A stretch of 13,623 nucleotides of DNA from an uncultured Sutterella sp. (GCA_900542805.1 UQOW01000027.1:1-13623); one strand, 5' to 3'; shown: positions 7,396 through 13,623, numbered from the stretch's first letter. Notes: generated by a model from the sequence alone, not told the origin. Numbers and translations: made by a program.

Positions 7396-7914
7396 ATGCA
7401 TGGTGACTGGGCTACTGTGAAGAAATGTATCCCTCAAGGTTGCGTTTGGCAAGCAGCCACAACAGGCGGTTCCGAGTCTTCAGGTATGTTGTTTTTAGTG
7501 ACTTATTTTCCAAACGGAAAATACGATTTCTCGATGCAGATAAAAAATGTTCCGTTACGAAACATACGCACTTGGGATGATACGAACATAGACTACATGC
7601 AGGCCAAGGTTCGGATTGACAATCAACCGTTTGTTGAAACAACTTTAGAGCGTGAACTCAACCGTGAGGACAGAATTCTCTTCTTCTCATTCTCTGAGAA
7701 ACAGTTTGGCGATGATTTTCTTCGTAAGTTAAAGAAAGGCAATGCCCTGAGAGTTCGTCTGTATACCGATGACGGCAACTACACACTTAAATTCCCTTTA
7801 AATGGCGCGACAGCTACTATCAACCGAATTCAGAGTGCCATGGCACGAGAGAGGGATGACGAAGGTTGGGGAGATAAGCCTTCTTCCACCAATCAAGAAA
7901 TTCAACGGTATTAA
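7396..7914 (+). CDS. Hypothetical protein, probably a 5'-truncated exported beta-rich protein
   Basis: I do not recognise a named family. The 172 residues include alternating hydrophobic strands and a pattern loosely like IalB/VasI-type beta-sandwich proteins: a variable N-terminal part with two cysteines (CIPQGC), then KVRIDNQPF and a LRVRLYTDDG...FPLNGA ending. The C-terminal 30 residues are polar and probably disordered. The ATG at 7396 has no ribosome site. The frame stays open upstream to 7312, reading CFAGDNPTFQ just before it, which looks like the end of a signal peptide whose front part is damaged. The gene therefore probably lost its 5' end in the same deletion that cut the integrase. 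A possible terminator follows at 7928-7968. Confidence 0.55.
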   Translation: MHGDWATVKKCIPQGCVWQAATTGGSESSGMLFLVTYFPNGKYDFSMQIKNVPLRNIRTWDDTNIDYMQAKVRIDNQPFVETTLERELNREDRILFFSFSEKQFGDDFLRKLKKGNALRVRLYTDDGNYTLKFPLNGATATINRIQSAMARERDDEGWGDKPSSTNQEIQRY

Positions 7915-7927
7915 TCAATAAAATTAC

Positions 7928-7968
7928 GCACTAATCGCACGAAAGTGTTGGGTGCTTTATTTTTTATT
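7928..7968 (+). terminator. Possible intrinsic terminator after the hypothetical gene
   Basis: An outer GCAC (7928-7931)/GTGC (7952-7955) pairing encloses an inner CAC-GAAA-GTG hairpin (7938-7947). A T-rich tail with a run of six or more T follows. It begins 14 bases after the stop codon of the preceding gene. The stem is interrupted, so strength is uncertain. Confidence 0.45.
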
Positions 7969-7970
7969 GA

Positions 7971-8207
7971 ATCGTCTTCAACCTCGGCGGCGAATCGTTT
8001 GTCGCCAAGGGGAACGTGATACCGGTGAGAGGCTGGAAAGCCCTATTCTCTGCCAAAGAAACGAACGACGACAAGCCGGAAGACCGTGCCGATGACCAAC
8101 AGCTGCCTTCCCTTGTCGAGGGAGACTATGCGAACGTCTCCGGTGTTTCCGGAAAGGAACTGCAGACGAAACCGCCGGTGGACGGCATTTTTTGTTGCGT
8201 TTTTTAG
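7971..8207 (+). pseudogene. topB: DNA topoisomerase III (topB) remnant
   Basis: A frame open from 7971 reads FNLGGESFVAKGNVI, GWKALF, an acidic stretch, then LPSLVEGD and KELQTKPP. This is the pattern found in bacterial TopB just before its late catalytic-domain segment (F.A.G.V...GW.AL, acidic loop, LP.L..GD, K.T.PP). Only about 75 residues of a protein of roughly 650 or more survive, and both ends stop abruptly, with no start codon context. TopB is a type IA topoisomerase often carried by integrative conjugative elements, so this is evidence of what the element once was. Identification is by motif pattern, not alignment. Confidence 0.65.
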
Positions 8208-8243
8208 ATTGCATTGATTAACCCAGCAGTACAAATAGGCTAC

Positions 8244-9143
8244 CTATTCTGAAAGTCTGGCAAAACTATCGCAACCATAGCTATCACCCAGATCACAAGC
8301 GATCCCGTAATATTTTTTGGCTATTTCCATGTTTTTCCTAATCCCTTTTCCTAATTCACTGTTTCTTGCGTATATAGAACAGGCTTCACCGCTCAAATGC
8401 TCACAACCAAACTTAGCCAACTTTGTAGAATGAAAATATTCATTATTGCTTTCTAGTTCTTTACAAATGTCAACCATAAGTTCCGAAGAACAATTTACGT
8501 CTTTATAGCAGTTTTCTTCTGCTTTTATTGCAAAATCAGCACTTTTATCCAACGGTGCAACATAACACGAAGAAGCATCCCCTTTCTTACACGCTTCGAC
8601 TAATAACGCATAACCTTCTTTGCTTTTGTTTTCTTTAAAAAACATAAGAGCCTTATTTCGACAACCAAACCCATAATTACCATTACACGCCTTGTCAAAA
8701 AGTTCTAATGCAGTTTTTAAATCGCCATTTCTACGCGCGTCAATACCTCGATTGGCCATAACCCGATATTCTTCTCCTAGTTTTTTTGCTTTATCGTAAT
8801 ATCTATCAGCTTCTTTTTTATTCTTGCTCTTTATTCTTATAGCCACAGAATTACATCCGCGTCCATAATTAAGCTCGCAACTTTTAACAAAATAGCTGAT
8901 AGCCTTTTCCCGGATTTTCTGACGCTCGTCTTCGGTTTTTACACCGGCGCCAGCTCTCTCATCCAGAATCATTCCTAAAGACCAACAAGCCTTTCCATCA
9001 GGCCGAAAGAACTTATTACATTGATCTAAATACTCATCATACTTTGCTTGGCTCGGTTGTTCCTCTGCGTGCAATATTGAGCATGAACAAACTGATACAA
9101 ATGCAATAAGCAAAGCAGCAATAGCTTTATCTTTATTAAACAT
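8244..9143 (-). CDS. Exported Sel1-repeat, Hcp-type cysteine-rich protein
   Basis: This 299-residue protein has an N-terminal signal peptide: MFNKDK, a hydrophobic core, then ILHA with cleavage likely after residue 26. The mature part is built of Sel1-like helical repeats. At least five carry the paired cysteines C-x7-C (CELNYGRGC, CNGNYGFGC, CKKGDASSC, CEHLSGEAC, CDLGDSYGC), the disulfide pattern of Helicobacter Hcp proteins. A periplasmic or secreted protein-binding role is likely; the partner is unknown. An in-frame start 19 codons upstream exists (9200), but it lies within the HU terminator. The chosen ATG has an AAGGAG site seven bases upstream and begins the signal peptide. The gene is visibly more AT-rich than its neighbours, suggesting separate acquisition. 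With the HU terminator only 33 bases ahead, it needs its own promoter inside the HU region or read-through. Confidence 0.82.
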   Translation of the reverse strand: MFNKDKAIAALLIAFVSVCSCSILHAEEQPSQAKYDEYLDQCNKFFRPDGKACWSLGMILDERAGAGVKTEDERQKIREKAISYFVKSCELNYGRGCNSVAIRIKSKNKKEADRYYDKAKKLGEEYRVMANRGIDARRNGDLKTALELFDKACNGNYGFGCRNKALMFFKENKSKEGYALLVEACKKGDASSCYVAPLDKSADFAIKAEENCYKDVNCSSELMVDICKELESNNEYFHSTKLAKFGCEHLSGEACSIYARNSELGKGIRKNMEIAKKYYGIACDLGDSYGCDSFARLSE

Positions 9144-9176
9144 ATTTTTCTCCTTTCTCAACCATTTTTTAAGCAC

Positions 9177-9209
9177 AAAAAAGCCCGCAGGACACAACAT
9201 CCCACGGGC
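9177..9209 (-). terminator. Intrinsic terminator after the HU gene
   Basis: Read on the minus strand, GCCCG pairs with CGGGC and TCC/GGA continues the stem beyond a two-by-two internal loop. Six T residues follow (9177-9182). It begins 24 bases after the HU stop codon and lies within the leader of the Sel1-repeat gene. Confidence 0.75.
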
Positions 9210-9232
9210 ATTTTAAGCGAACTGATTCGCAG

Positions 9233-9508
9233 TTATGCGTTCACCGCATCCTTAAACGCCGCTCCAGCCGTGAACTTCGGCGCCTTGCAGGCCGCAATCT
9301 TCACGACTTCGCCGGTACGAGGGTTACGCCCTTCGCGAGCCGCACGCTCGGTGCGTTCAAACGTTCCGAAGCCCACCAACTGCACCTTGCCGCCCTTCGC
9401 AACCGTTTCCGTGACGACTTCTGTAACAGCCTTCAGAACCTTGTCGGCGTCGGCCTTGGTGACGCCCGTCTTATCTGCCACAGCGGCAATGAGTTCCTGA
9501 CGATTCAT
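9233..9508 (-). CDS. HU-family DNA-binding protein
   Basis: This 91-residue nucleoid protein has the full HU/IHF fold. The N-terminal helices read MNRQELIAAVADKTGVTKAD. The beta-sheet contains VQLVGFGTFE, the DNA-binding arm is GRNPRTGEVVKI with the intercalating proline, and the C-terminus ends AFKDAVNA. HU bends DNA as a dimer and helps compact the chromosome and assist recombination. The ATG has an AGGAG site eight bases upstream. It is the third gene of a leftward row, 44 bases after the DUF805 gene, and is followed by a strong terminator. An HU gene inside a tRNA-bounded element is likely an accessory copy besides the chromosomal one; this is inferred. It shows no damage. Confidence 0.95.
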   Translation of the reverse strand: MNRQELIAAVADKTGVTKADADKVLKAVTEVVTETVAKGGKVQLVGFGTFERTERAAREGRNPRTGEVVKIAACKAPKFTAGAAFKDAVNA

Positions 9509-9552
9509 AGTTCTTTCTCCTATGGTGAAAAATAAAAATTACGGCCGCCCGA

Positions 9553-10139
9553 TTATTTCTCGGAAGGCATTGCAGTGGTTGAGGTTGTGCGTTGTTTCCC
9601 CGGCAACGCCAGAATCACAAAGTTCAGGAGTGCCAAGAACTGTCCGAAGTATATGACGGCGAATTCCGTCATAAACCCCGTTTCAAGCATCGTATCCGGA
9701 TCTGCTGGGAAGGCTGTATAAAAGCCGTCTGCCAACAGCCAAATCCGAAAACCGACAAATACAAAGCACGCCGGCACCGCAATCAGCAGTGCGCCCAATA
9801 CATATCCCGACACCCCGACATCGTGGTAGCGCCGCACCATCAGCGACAAACTTGGAATGATCGAAATGATGAGAAACACCGCATAGGCCGCTATCCCGCA
9901 GGCAAAAACTACTGACAGCAACGACGTGGCCGTCCATCCAACGCCACCGCTAATGCCGCATTGGTAAGCTCGTTCCACTCATAATACATCCCGAGCGAAA
10001 TCAGCGACGTACACAACACATTGATGATCATGTGTCCCAAATGGTAATACCAAAAATCCTCTCGCGACGCCGTACCGGCGAAGGTGGCAAAACGCCCCCG
10101 ACGGTAAGCGTCAAGGAAACAGCTGAAAATACGCTTCAT
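9553..10139 (-). pseudogene. DUF805 family membrane protein, frameshifted
   Basis: Two overlapping frames together make one DUF805 protein. The first (start 10139, open to 9909) gives the N-terminal signature: a GRF...ASREDFWYYHLG segment followed by a membrane helix. The second (about 9978 to 9553) gives a helix pair and the hallmark RRYHDVGVSGY, then two more hydrophobic segments. Changing from the first to the second requires a -1 shift, most simply one lost base around 9930-9970. No slippery heptamer is visible there, so programmed frameshifting is unlikely; mutation or a sequencing error is more likely. DUF805 proteins are small inner-membrane proteins of unknown function. The ATG follows the G-rich site AAGGGGGG and lies 14 bases after the Cys-rich gene, so the two are probably cotranscribed. 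Confidence 0.78.
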
Positions 10140-10153
10140 AACGCCCCCCTTGG

Positions 10154-11407
10154 TTACTTAATACCGGACGATGCATCGTCTTCCGTCTTCGGCGAAGTAT
10201 CCTTGTAGTTCGGATCCGTGCCGCCCTCATCATCCTTGGTGCAGACCTGGGTAATGATTGCCGTCTTCACGACTTCGCCCGTCTTCAGATTTTCTTTGTG
10301 CTTGGAACCCACCGTCGTACACGTCGGTTCAACGTCGATAATCCAGTCCGAAATATCGGCGTTCGGATCATCAGGATCTTCCGGCGTCGTATCTACGCAG
10401 GTATAACCGTTGTCCGGAACATCCGGATTCGTGTTGCCGCTGTCGAGTTCTTCGCAATACGCCCCATCCGTCGGCACGTCGGGATCAACGTCCGGCGTAT
10501 TGTCAGGATCCAGTTCTTCGCAGTAAGCGCCTTCGTTCGGAACTTGTTCATCCTTCTCACAGATGTAGCCTTCCTTATCGTTGGCCTCCTTTTCGCATAC
10601 ATCCGGGCACTTCACATCACCGTCCACGGGAAGCGTCGCGCAATCCACGATGGAACTCCCCTTACGGCAAACAAACTGCCCCGGAAGATTCGTGCAACCG
10701 CAGTGAGCCTTCGTAATAGCGTGTTCGCAGATTTCCGTGGTGTAAGCACCGGACGAATCCGTGCAGACGTACTTGTCCTTGTAGGTCGTGCCGCCGATGA
10801 TCTTGGCATAGTCCTTCAAGACTTCTTCAATCTGCTTTTCGTCCCAGAGGGAACCGCATTCAACGGGCGTGCCGTTGCGGTAGCAGACGTACCCGTCGTC
10901 TTCCGGATCCTGCTTCGATGAATCGCCGCCGTTGTTTATGAGATCGTCCAACATATTGTCATACGAAATCTGATCGCAGGACACCAAGTGACCATTCTTA
11001 CGGCAGGACACGGAGTCTTGCGTCACTTTATGGCATTCGCCGCCCACGTACACAAAGTTGCCAAGGTTCATATTGAAACACCGTGCCGCCTGAATACGCA
11101 GCTGATCCACGTCGGAACCGTAAAGCTGTTTATCCAAACGCGTCTGAACGTTCTGGCGTTCAACCCCGGCCATACCGTTGGCGAAGTAATTTCCCTTGCC
11201 CGTAATGTTTTCAATCGAATAAGGATCGTAAGTCGCTGCACGGGCACTGACGCGGGCGCGACTGCGAGCGGGAGAACGACTGGAAGCCGAACGCGCATGC
11301 GTAAACGGCGCACTGCAGCAAGTCCACCGCGCGCCGTAGCGAACATCTTCGCGGTCATACGGAGTCGGACCTTTCCTATCCGTGCCAGCGCATTGTAGAG
11401 ACGTCAT
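10154..11407 (-). CDS. Cys-rich, Asp/Pro-rich probably exported repeat protein
   Basis: I recognise no named family. From about 11235 to the stop the frame clearly codes: YDPYSIENITGKGNYF, a helical stretch, then a chain of short modules each holding a Tyr/Phe-Val/Ile-Cys followed by another cysteine (GYVCYRNGTPVEC, KYVCTDSSGAYTTEIC, QFVCRKGSSIVDC, GYICEKD, GAYCEELD twice, GYTCVD). Acidic Pro/Asp/Asn linkers separate the last modules. Paired cysteines suggest disulfides outside the cytoplasm. The 5' end is doubtful. CSAPFTHARSA looks like the end of a signal peptide, but its front part may lie in another frame (ATG at 11358), a -1 shift apart. The ATG at 11407 has no ribosome site, and a more distant start (11539) lies beyond a terminator-like structure. 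It leads a leftward row with DUF805 and HU. Confidence 0.6.
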   Translation of the reverse strand: MTSLQCAGTDRKGPTPYDREDVRYGARWTCCSAPFTHARSASSRSPARSRARVSARAATYDPYSIENITGKGNYFANGMAGVERQNVQTRLDKQLYGSDVDQLRIQAARCFNMNLGNFVYVGGECHKVTQDSVSCRKNGHLVSCDQISYDNMLDDLINNGGDSSKQDPEDDGYVCYRNGTPVECGSLWDEKQIEEVLKDYAKIIGGTTYKDKYVCTDSSGAYTTEICEHAITKAHCGCTNLPGQFVCRKGSSIVDCATLPVDGDVKCPDVCEKEANDKEGYICEKDEQVPNEGAYCEELDPDNTPDVDPDVPTDGAYCEELDSGNTNPDVPDNGYTCVDTTPEDPDDPNADISDWIIDVEPTCTTVGSKHKENLKTGEVVKTAIITQVCTKDDEGGTDPNYKDTSPKTEDDASSGIK

Positions 11408-11440
11408 ACGCGGTGTTGTAGCCCACATCTTTGTGGTCCC

Positions 11441-11488
11441 AAAAAAACTCGGGGGAAATCGCCGAAGGCGGAGGGGGCAGAGCCCCTC
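11441..11488 (-). terminator. Hairpin pair with T7 run, terminator-like
   Basis: Read on the minus strand, GAGGGG pairs with CCCCTC around a short loop (11471-11488), followed by CGCC-TTC-GGCG (11460-11470). After about a dozen C-rich bases comes a run of seven T (11441-11447). It could end a transcript entering from the right, upstream of the Cys-rich gene. The gap between stem and T-run makes it an imperfect terminator; a mobile repeat unit is another possibility. Confidence 0.45.
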
Positions 11489-11871
11489 AGAACTCACACA
11501 TATAAAAATTTGTAAATTAGCGGAAAGAAGACTTGACATCTATCGGATGTAGTGGAGAGTAGTCAGCTATCTGAGGGTACCCTTGCAGTTTCCGCGGCGA
11601 ACGACCAAAATACCGGCAGAGGTCACTGCCTCGTATCGTCATGTTTTCTCTGACAATACGGGCTGTTTCCCCCTTGCCGTTAGGCCACGGCCGCACTATA
11701 GTTGCGCTGTGCCCCCTGACTTGTGGGGAAGACGTTTTGGAAGCGTTTTCTCAAGATTAATCTGTGAGAAATCAATCGTATCGGGACATCTCCCCTTCCG
11801 CCAAAAGAGTTTCCCAGATAGTCTGACGACGTTTGGGTTTCTTTTTTTCTGAAGTATGAAATACGCCCTCA
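11489..11871. other. Region around attR without an assignable gene
   Basis: No recognisable gene is present. A minus-strand frame without start (11517-11750) contains RPWPNGKGETAR, faintly like the NGK.E segment near the last catalytic residue of DDE transposases. An opposite-strand frame (11583-11852) crosses attR and is not protein-like. The stretch holds the right attachment repeat and otherwise looks like decayed sequence. Confidence 0.4.
11789..11803 (+). other. attR: copy of the tRNA-Ser 3' end
   Basis: TCTCCCCTTCCGCCA matches the last 15 bases of tRNA-Ser exactly and in the same orientation, with no tRNA body attached and no similarity beyond. This is what the distal attachment site of a tRNA-targeting element looks like. 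It sets the right border of the element. Confidence 0.75.
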
Positions 11872-13233
11872 CTAAGTCGTGTTGGTCGAAAAGGTCGCTT
11901 TCTGTTTTTCCAAAGCCAACAGCATCAAGCGCCTTGCTTCATCGACCATGAAGAGCGGTATGTTGAGGAAGTCGCCATTAAGACTGAGATTCTGCATGGA
12001 AAACCGCACACGCAAAGGTATCTGCTCGCTATATTTGTCCATAAATAAGCGCAAAGTCGGCGATTTAACATTTGTAGAGGCTTTGACTTCGATCGGAACA
12101 ACAATGCCGCCGAGCGAGGCCAGGAAATCAACATCAGCCTGCGGTTTAGGATTCGACCAGTAACAAAGGGATTCCTCAAACTGAGCGCTCAGACCTTGCA
12201 GAACAAGATTCTCTGCCATGGATCCCTTCATTTCACGGAAAAGCATCGGTTGATCCTGCAAAACAGAGGGCTCAATACCGGAAAGTCTGGAGAAAAGCCC
12301 AATATCTTCAAAATAAACCTTGAATGTACTAGGGTCTTCGTAGGCGGACAACGGAATGCCTGGGCACGAAACGCGGTGAACGCAGCGAGCCATTCGAGCA
12401 TCGACCAACCATTGGAGAGCACCACCGTACTTGCGCGCATTTGAGCGTGGTTCGACTTCGCTGAACTTGAAACGATTGTTTTCACGAGAAAGCTGTCGGG
12501 GAAGCGATTGCCATACTTTTTGAATTTTCGGTGCGTCAATGGCACTTGCATGGCTAAAAACGTCCTGCCGATAGGCTTCTATTACAGACTGCTGAACCTG
12601 CCGCGCCAAAGCCAAATCTTGCTTTCCGCACCATGCACAAACAGCTTCCGGCATCCCGCCGACGGTTTGATAGTGAAGAAGTTTGGTGCCGAGCGGTTCA
12701 AACAAATACTCTGGAAACGGTTCAAATTCGGAAGATTCTCTCAGAGAGTCGACCAGGCCGCTTTCTCCTTGAGCAAGGAGAAATTCACTGAAAGTCATCG
12801 GCTCTAGCGTAAAAAAATCGACCTTGCCGACGGGATACGACTGTGGTTGTGCGAGTTGCAGACCAAGCAGTGACCCCGCTAAAAGCACAAAGAGGTCGCT
12901 ACGGAATTCGCAGAAATATTTCAGCGCATGAATGGCTTCAGGACAAGCTTGCGCCTCGTCGAAAATGATCAAGTCGCCGGGGACGACAGGACGGCCACTA
13001 CGGTACGCCAGCGCTTCCTAAATGGTCTTTGGAGGTCGCGATGTGTTGAAGAGCTTGCACAAAGCGGGATCCATATCAAAGTTCAGATAATGGTAATGTC
13101 CCTCAAAGTGCTTTTGTGCAAACTGCGTCATCAACCAGGTTTTTCCAACCTGACGGACACCGCGGATGATGAGAGGTTTTCGATGCGGAGACAGTTTCCA
13201 TACCTCAAGTTTATCCATGGCCATTCGATGCAT
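11872..13233 (-). pseudogene. AAA+ ATPase with DUF4143 domain, split by an in-frame stop codon
   Basis: Joined, the 453 codons form a typical AAA_14/DUF4143 protein. The start at 13233 has an AGGAG site eight bases upstream. The Walker A motif is GVRQVGKT (codons 25-32) and the Walker B is LIIFDEAQ (about 88-95), followed by KYFCEFRSDLFVLLAGSLLG. The C-terminal DUF4143 region carries the conserved pattern YWSNPKPQADVDF...VPIEVKAST, resembling a nuclease-like fold. Codon 72 is TAG (13018-13020), between the two Walker motifs and in the same frame on both sides, so one substitution explains it. The downstream part (from 12972, TTG) lacks Walker A. This widespread family is often near mobile elements and has no settled function. 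It lies outside attR, with a palindromic putative operator upstream. Confidence 0.85.
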
Positions 13234-13275
13234 CCTTCTTTCTCCTGCTATAGAGGTTGAGGACCTTGAGTGTAC

Positions 13276-13337
13276 GGAATTTGATGCGAAATTGCATCAA
13301 ATTCCACGAAATCTGATGCTTGTATGCATCAAATTCG
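13276..13337. promoter_or_regulatory. Two tandem palindromes (TGATGC-N6-GCATCA), probable operator
   Basis: The first unit (13276-13305) has perfect 12-base arms: GGAATTTGATGC and GCATCAAATTCC around the spacer GAAATT. The second (about 13308-13337) has the same core, TGATGC (13314-13319) and GCATCA (13326-13331), around TTGTAT, with imperfect outer arms. Centres lie 32 bases apart, about three helical turns, so two dimers could bind one DNA face. The pair sits 43 to 104 bases upstream of the AAA+ gene start, where it could repress or activate that gene or the rightward frame at 13397. The binding protein is not in the window. Confidence 0.6.
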
Positions 13338-13396
13338 GAGACTGTATGAATTTTGTGTCCATGGGATAATCGGAGCCCGCTATACGGGTACACCCC

Positions 13397-13623
13397 ATGA
13401 ACACGACTACCAAGAAACGAACCTATCGTAGGAAATCTTCCGACCCGCCGGACCTCCATGTCGAGCACAGCTTCGCGAATCCGGGAAATCTCTGGGGCCT
13501 GAAACCTTTTCCACTGCTGTTCAGGCCTTCTCTAAGCGCTTTATTGAGGCAATGCTTCAGGGGGAGAGGGATGTCCTCTACGCCACGGTTTTTCAATTCC
13601 GTAAATACCGACGTCCAGAAAGC
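13397..13623 (+). pseudogene. Partial, apparently frameshifted reading frame at the window edge
   Basis: An ATG at 13397 starts a basic, plausible N-terminus (MNTTTKKRTYRRKSSDPPD). Protein-like sequence then continues better in another frame, a -1 shift away, from about 13474: ETFSTAVQAFSKRF and IEAMLQGERDVL, running off the window. The phrase IEAMLQGE recalls the N-terminal region of IS256-type (mutator) transposases, but the expected HLGY-like sequence does not follow, so this is weak. No ribosome site is visible at the ATG; a GATAAT hexamer lies about 30 bases upstream. It could be a broken transposase or an unrelated gene. Confidence 0.3.

Larger units (their letters stand above)
6203..11803. 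mobile_element. Degenerate tRNA-Ser-integrated element of about 5.6 kb
   Basis: The element is bounded by an exact 15-bp direct repeat: the tRNA-Ser 3' end on the left and a copy at 11789-11803 on the right. Inside attL lies a P4-type integrase lacking its catalytic half, then a gene with a damaged 5' end and a topB fragment. These are followed by a leftward row of Cys-rich protein, DUF805, HU and a Sel1-repeat protein. Integrase plus topB remnants suggest descent from an integrative conjugative element, but no relaxase, coupling protein, secretion gene or phage structural gene is left. It is probably immobile unless an integrase acts in trans. The boundary repeat and gene remnants are seen; the ICE origin is inferred. 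Confidence 0.7.

Noticed and set aside
8016..8207. Small plus-strand gene starting with GTG at 8016
   Set aside because: The same frame is open and TopB-like well before this GTG, so it is part of a topB remnant rather than an independent gene.
9144..9200. Upstream start for the Sel1-repeat protein (extra 19 residues)
   Set aside because: The extension lies in the HU terminator, and the downstream ATG has both a good ribosome site and the signal peptide right after it.
9233..9508. IHF subunit instead of HU
   Set aside because: The sequence lacks clear IHF-specific features, and the N-terminus and arm fit HU; a firm split would need a family tree.
10298..10921. Long plus-strand open frame of 207 codons
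   Set aside because: It lies antisense to the Cys-rich gene, is rich in Arg/Val/Ile-type repeats that mirror the other strand's repeats, and has no ribosome site. It is a shadow.
11408..11539. Far upstream start for the Cys-rich protein
   Set aside because: It would require translating through a hairpin pair with a T7 run, and the extra sequence is not protein-like.
11583..11852. Plus-strand open frame of 89 codons across attR
   Set aside because: It crosses the element border, lacks a ribosome site and has no protein-like pattern.
13276..13337. CRISPR-like repeats
   Set aside because: There are only two units, they are internally palindromic and abut without unique spacers, so an operator is the better reading.

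Overview
The window looks like chromosomal DNA from an anaerobic Gram-negative bacterium. A large 2-hydroxyacyl-CoA dehydratase activase-type iron-sulfur protein points to anaerobic metabolism. The HU, CNNM/CorC-type protein, DUF805 and P4-type integrase read like proteobacterial versions. My best guess is a gut betaproteobacterium of the Sutterella/Parasutterella kind. That is an overall impression from protein style and moderate base composition; no marker gene here proves it.

Left part (1-6258): conserved chromosomal backbone. A 1414-residue activase/dehydratase fusion reads leftwards. A 361-bp divergent intergenic region with several hairpins and a 14-bp palindrome separates it from a rightward CNNM/CBS/CorC membrane protein. 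Directly behind that lies a tRNA-Ser(GGA) gene with its own promoter, overlapping the upstream gene's stop codon, and a strong intrinsic terminator.

Middle part (6203-11803): a decayed integrative element. The last 15 bases of the tRNA-Ser gene, including CCA, recur exactly and in the same orientation 5.6 kb away (11789-11803), so I read these as attL and attR. Just inside attL is a P4-type integrase that has lost its catalytic C-terminal half. It is followed by a gene without a recognisable 5' end and a remnant of DNA topoisomerase III (topB), a gene common on integrative conjugative elements. The rest is a leftward row: a Cys-rich, Asp/Pro-rich probably exported protein, a frameshifted DUF805 membrane protein, HU, and (after a terminator) an AT-rich exported Sel1-repeat protein of the Helicobacter Hcp type. 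No conjugation, phage structural or recognisable defence module survives, so the element appears to be fixed cargo.

Right part (11804-13623): a leftward AAA+/DUF4143 ATPase gene broken by one in-frame stop codon. Its upstream region carries two tandem palindromes of the form TGATGC-N6-GCATCA, centred 32 bp apart, a likely operator. At the right edge a short rightward reading frame appears frameshifted and runs off the window.

The most noteworthy items are the exact att repeat defining the element, the topB and integrase remnants, the Cys-rich/DUF805/HU/Sel1 cargo row, and the tandem palindromic operator. I did not find evidence strong enough to claim a complete, functioning, undescribed system.
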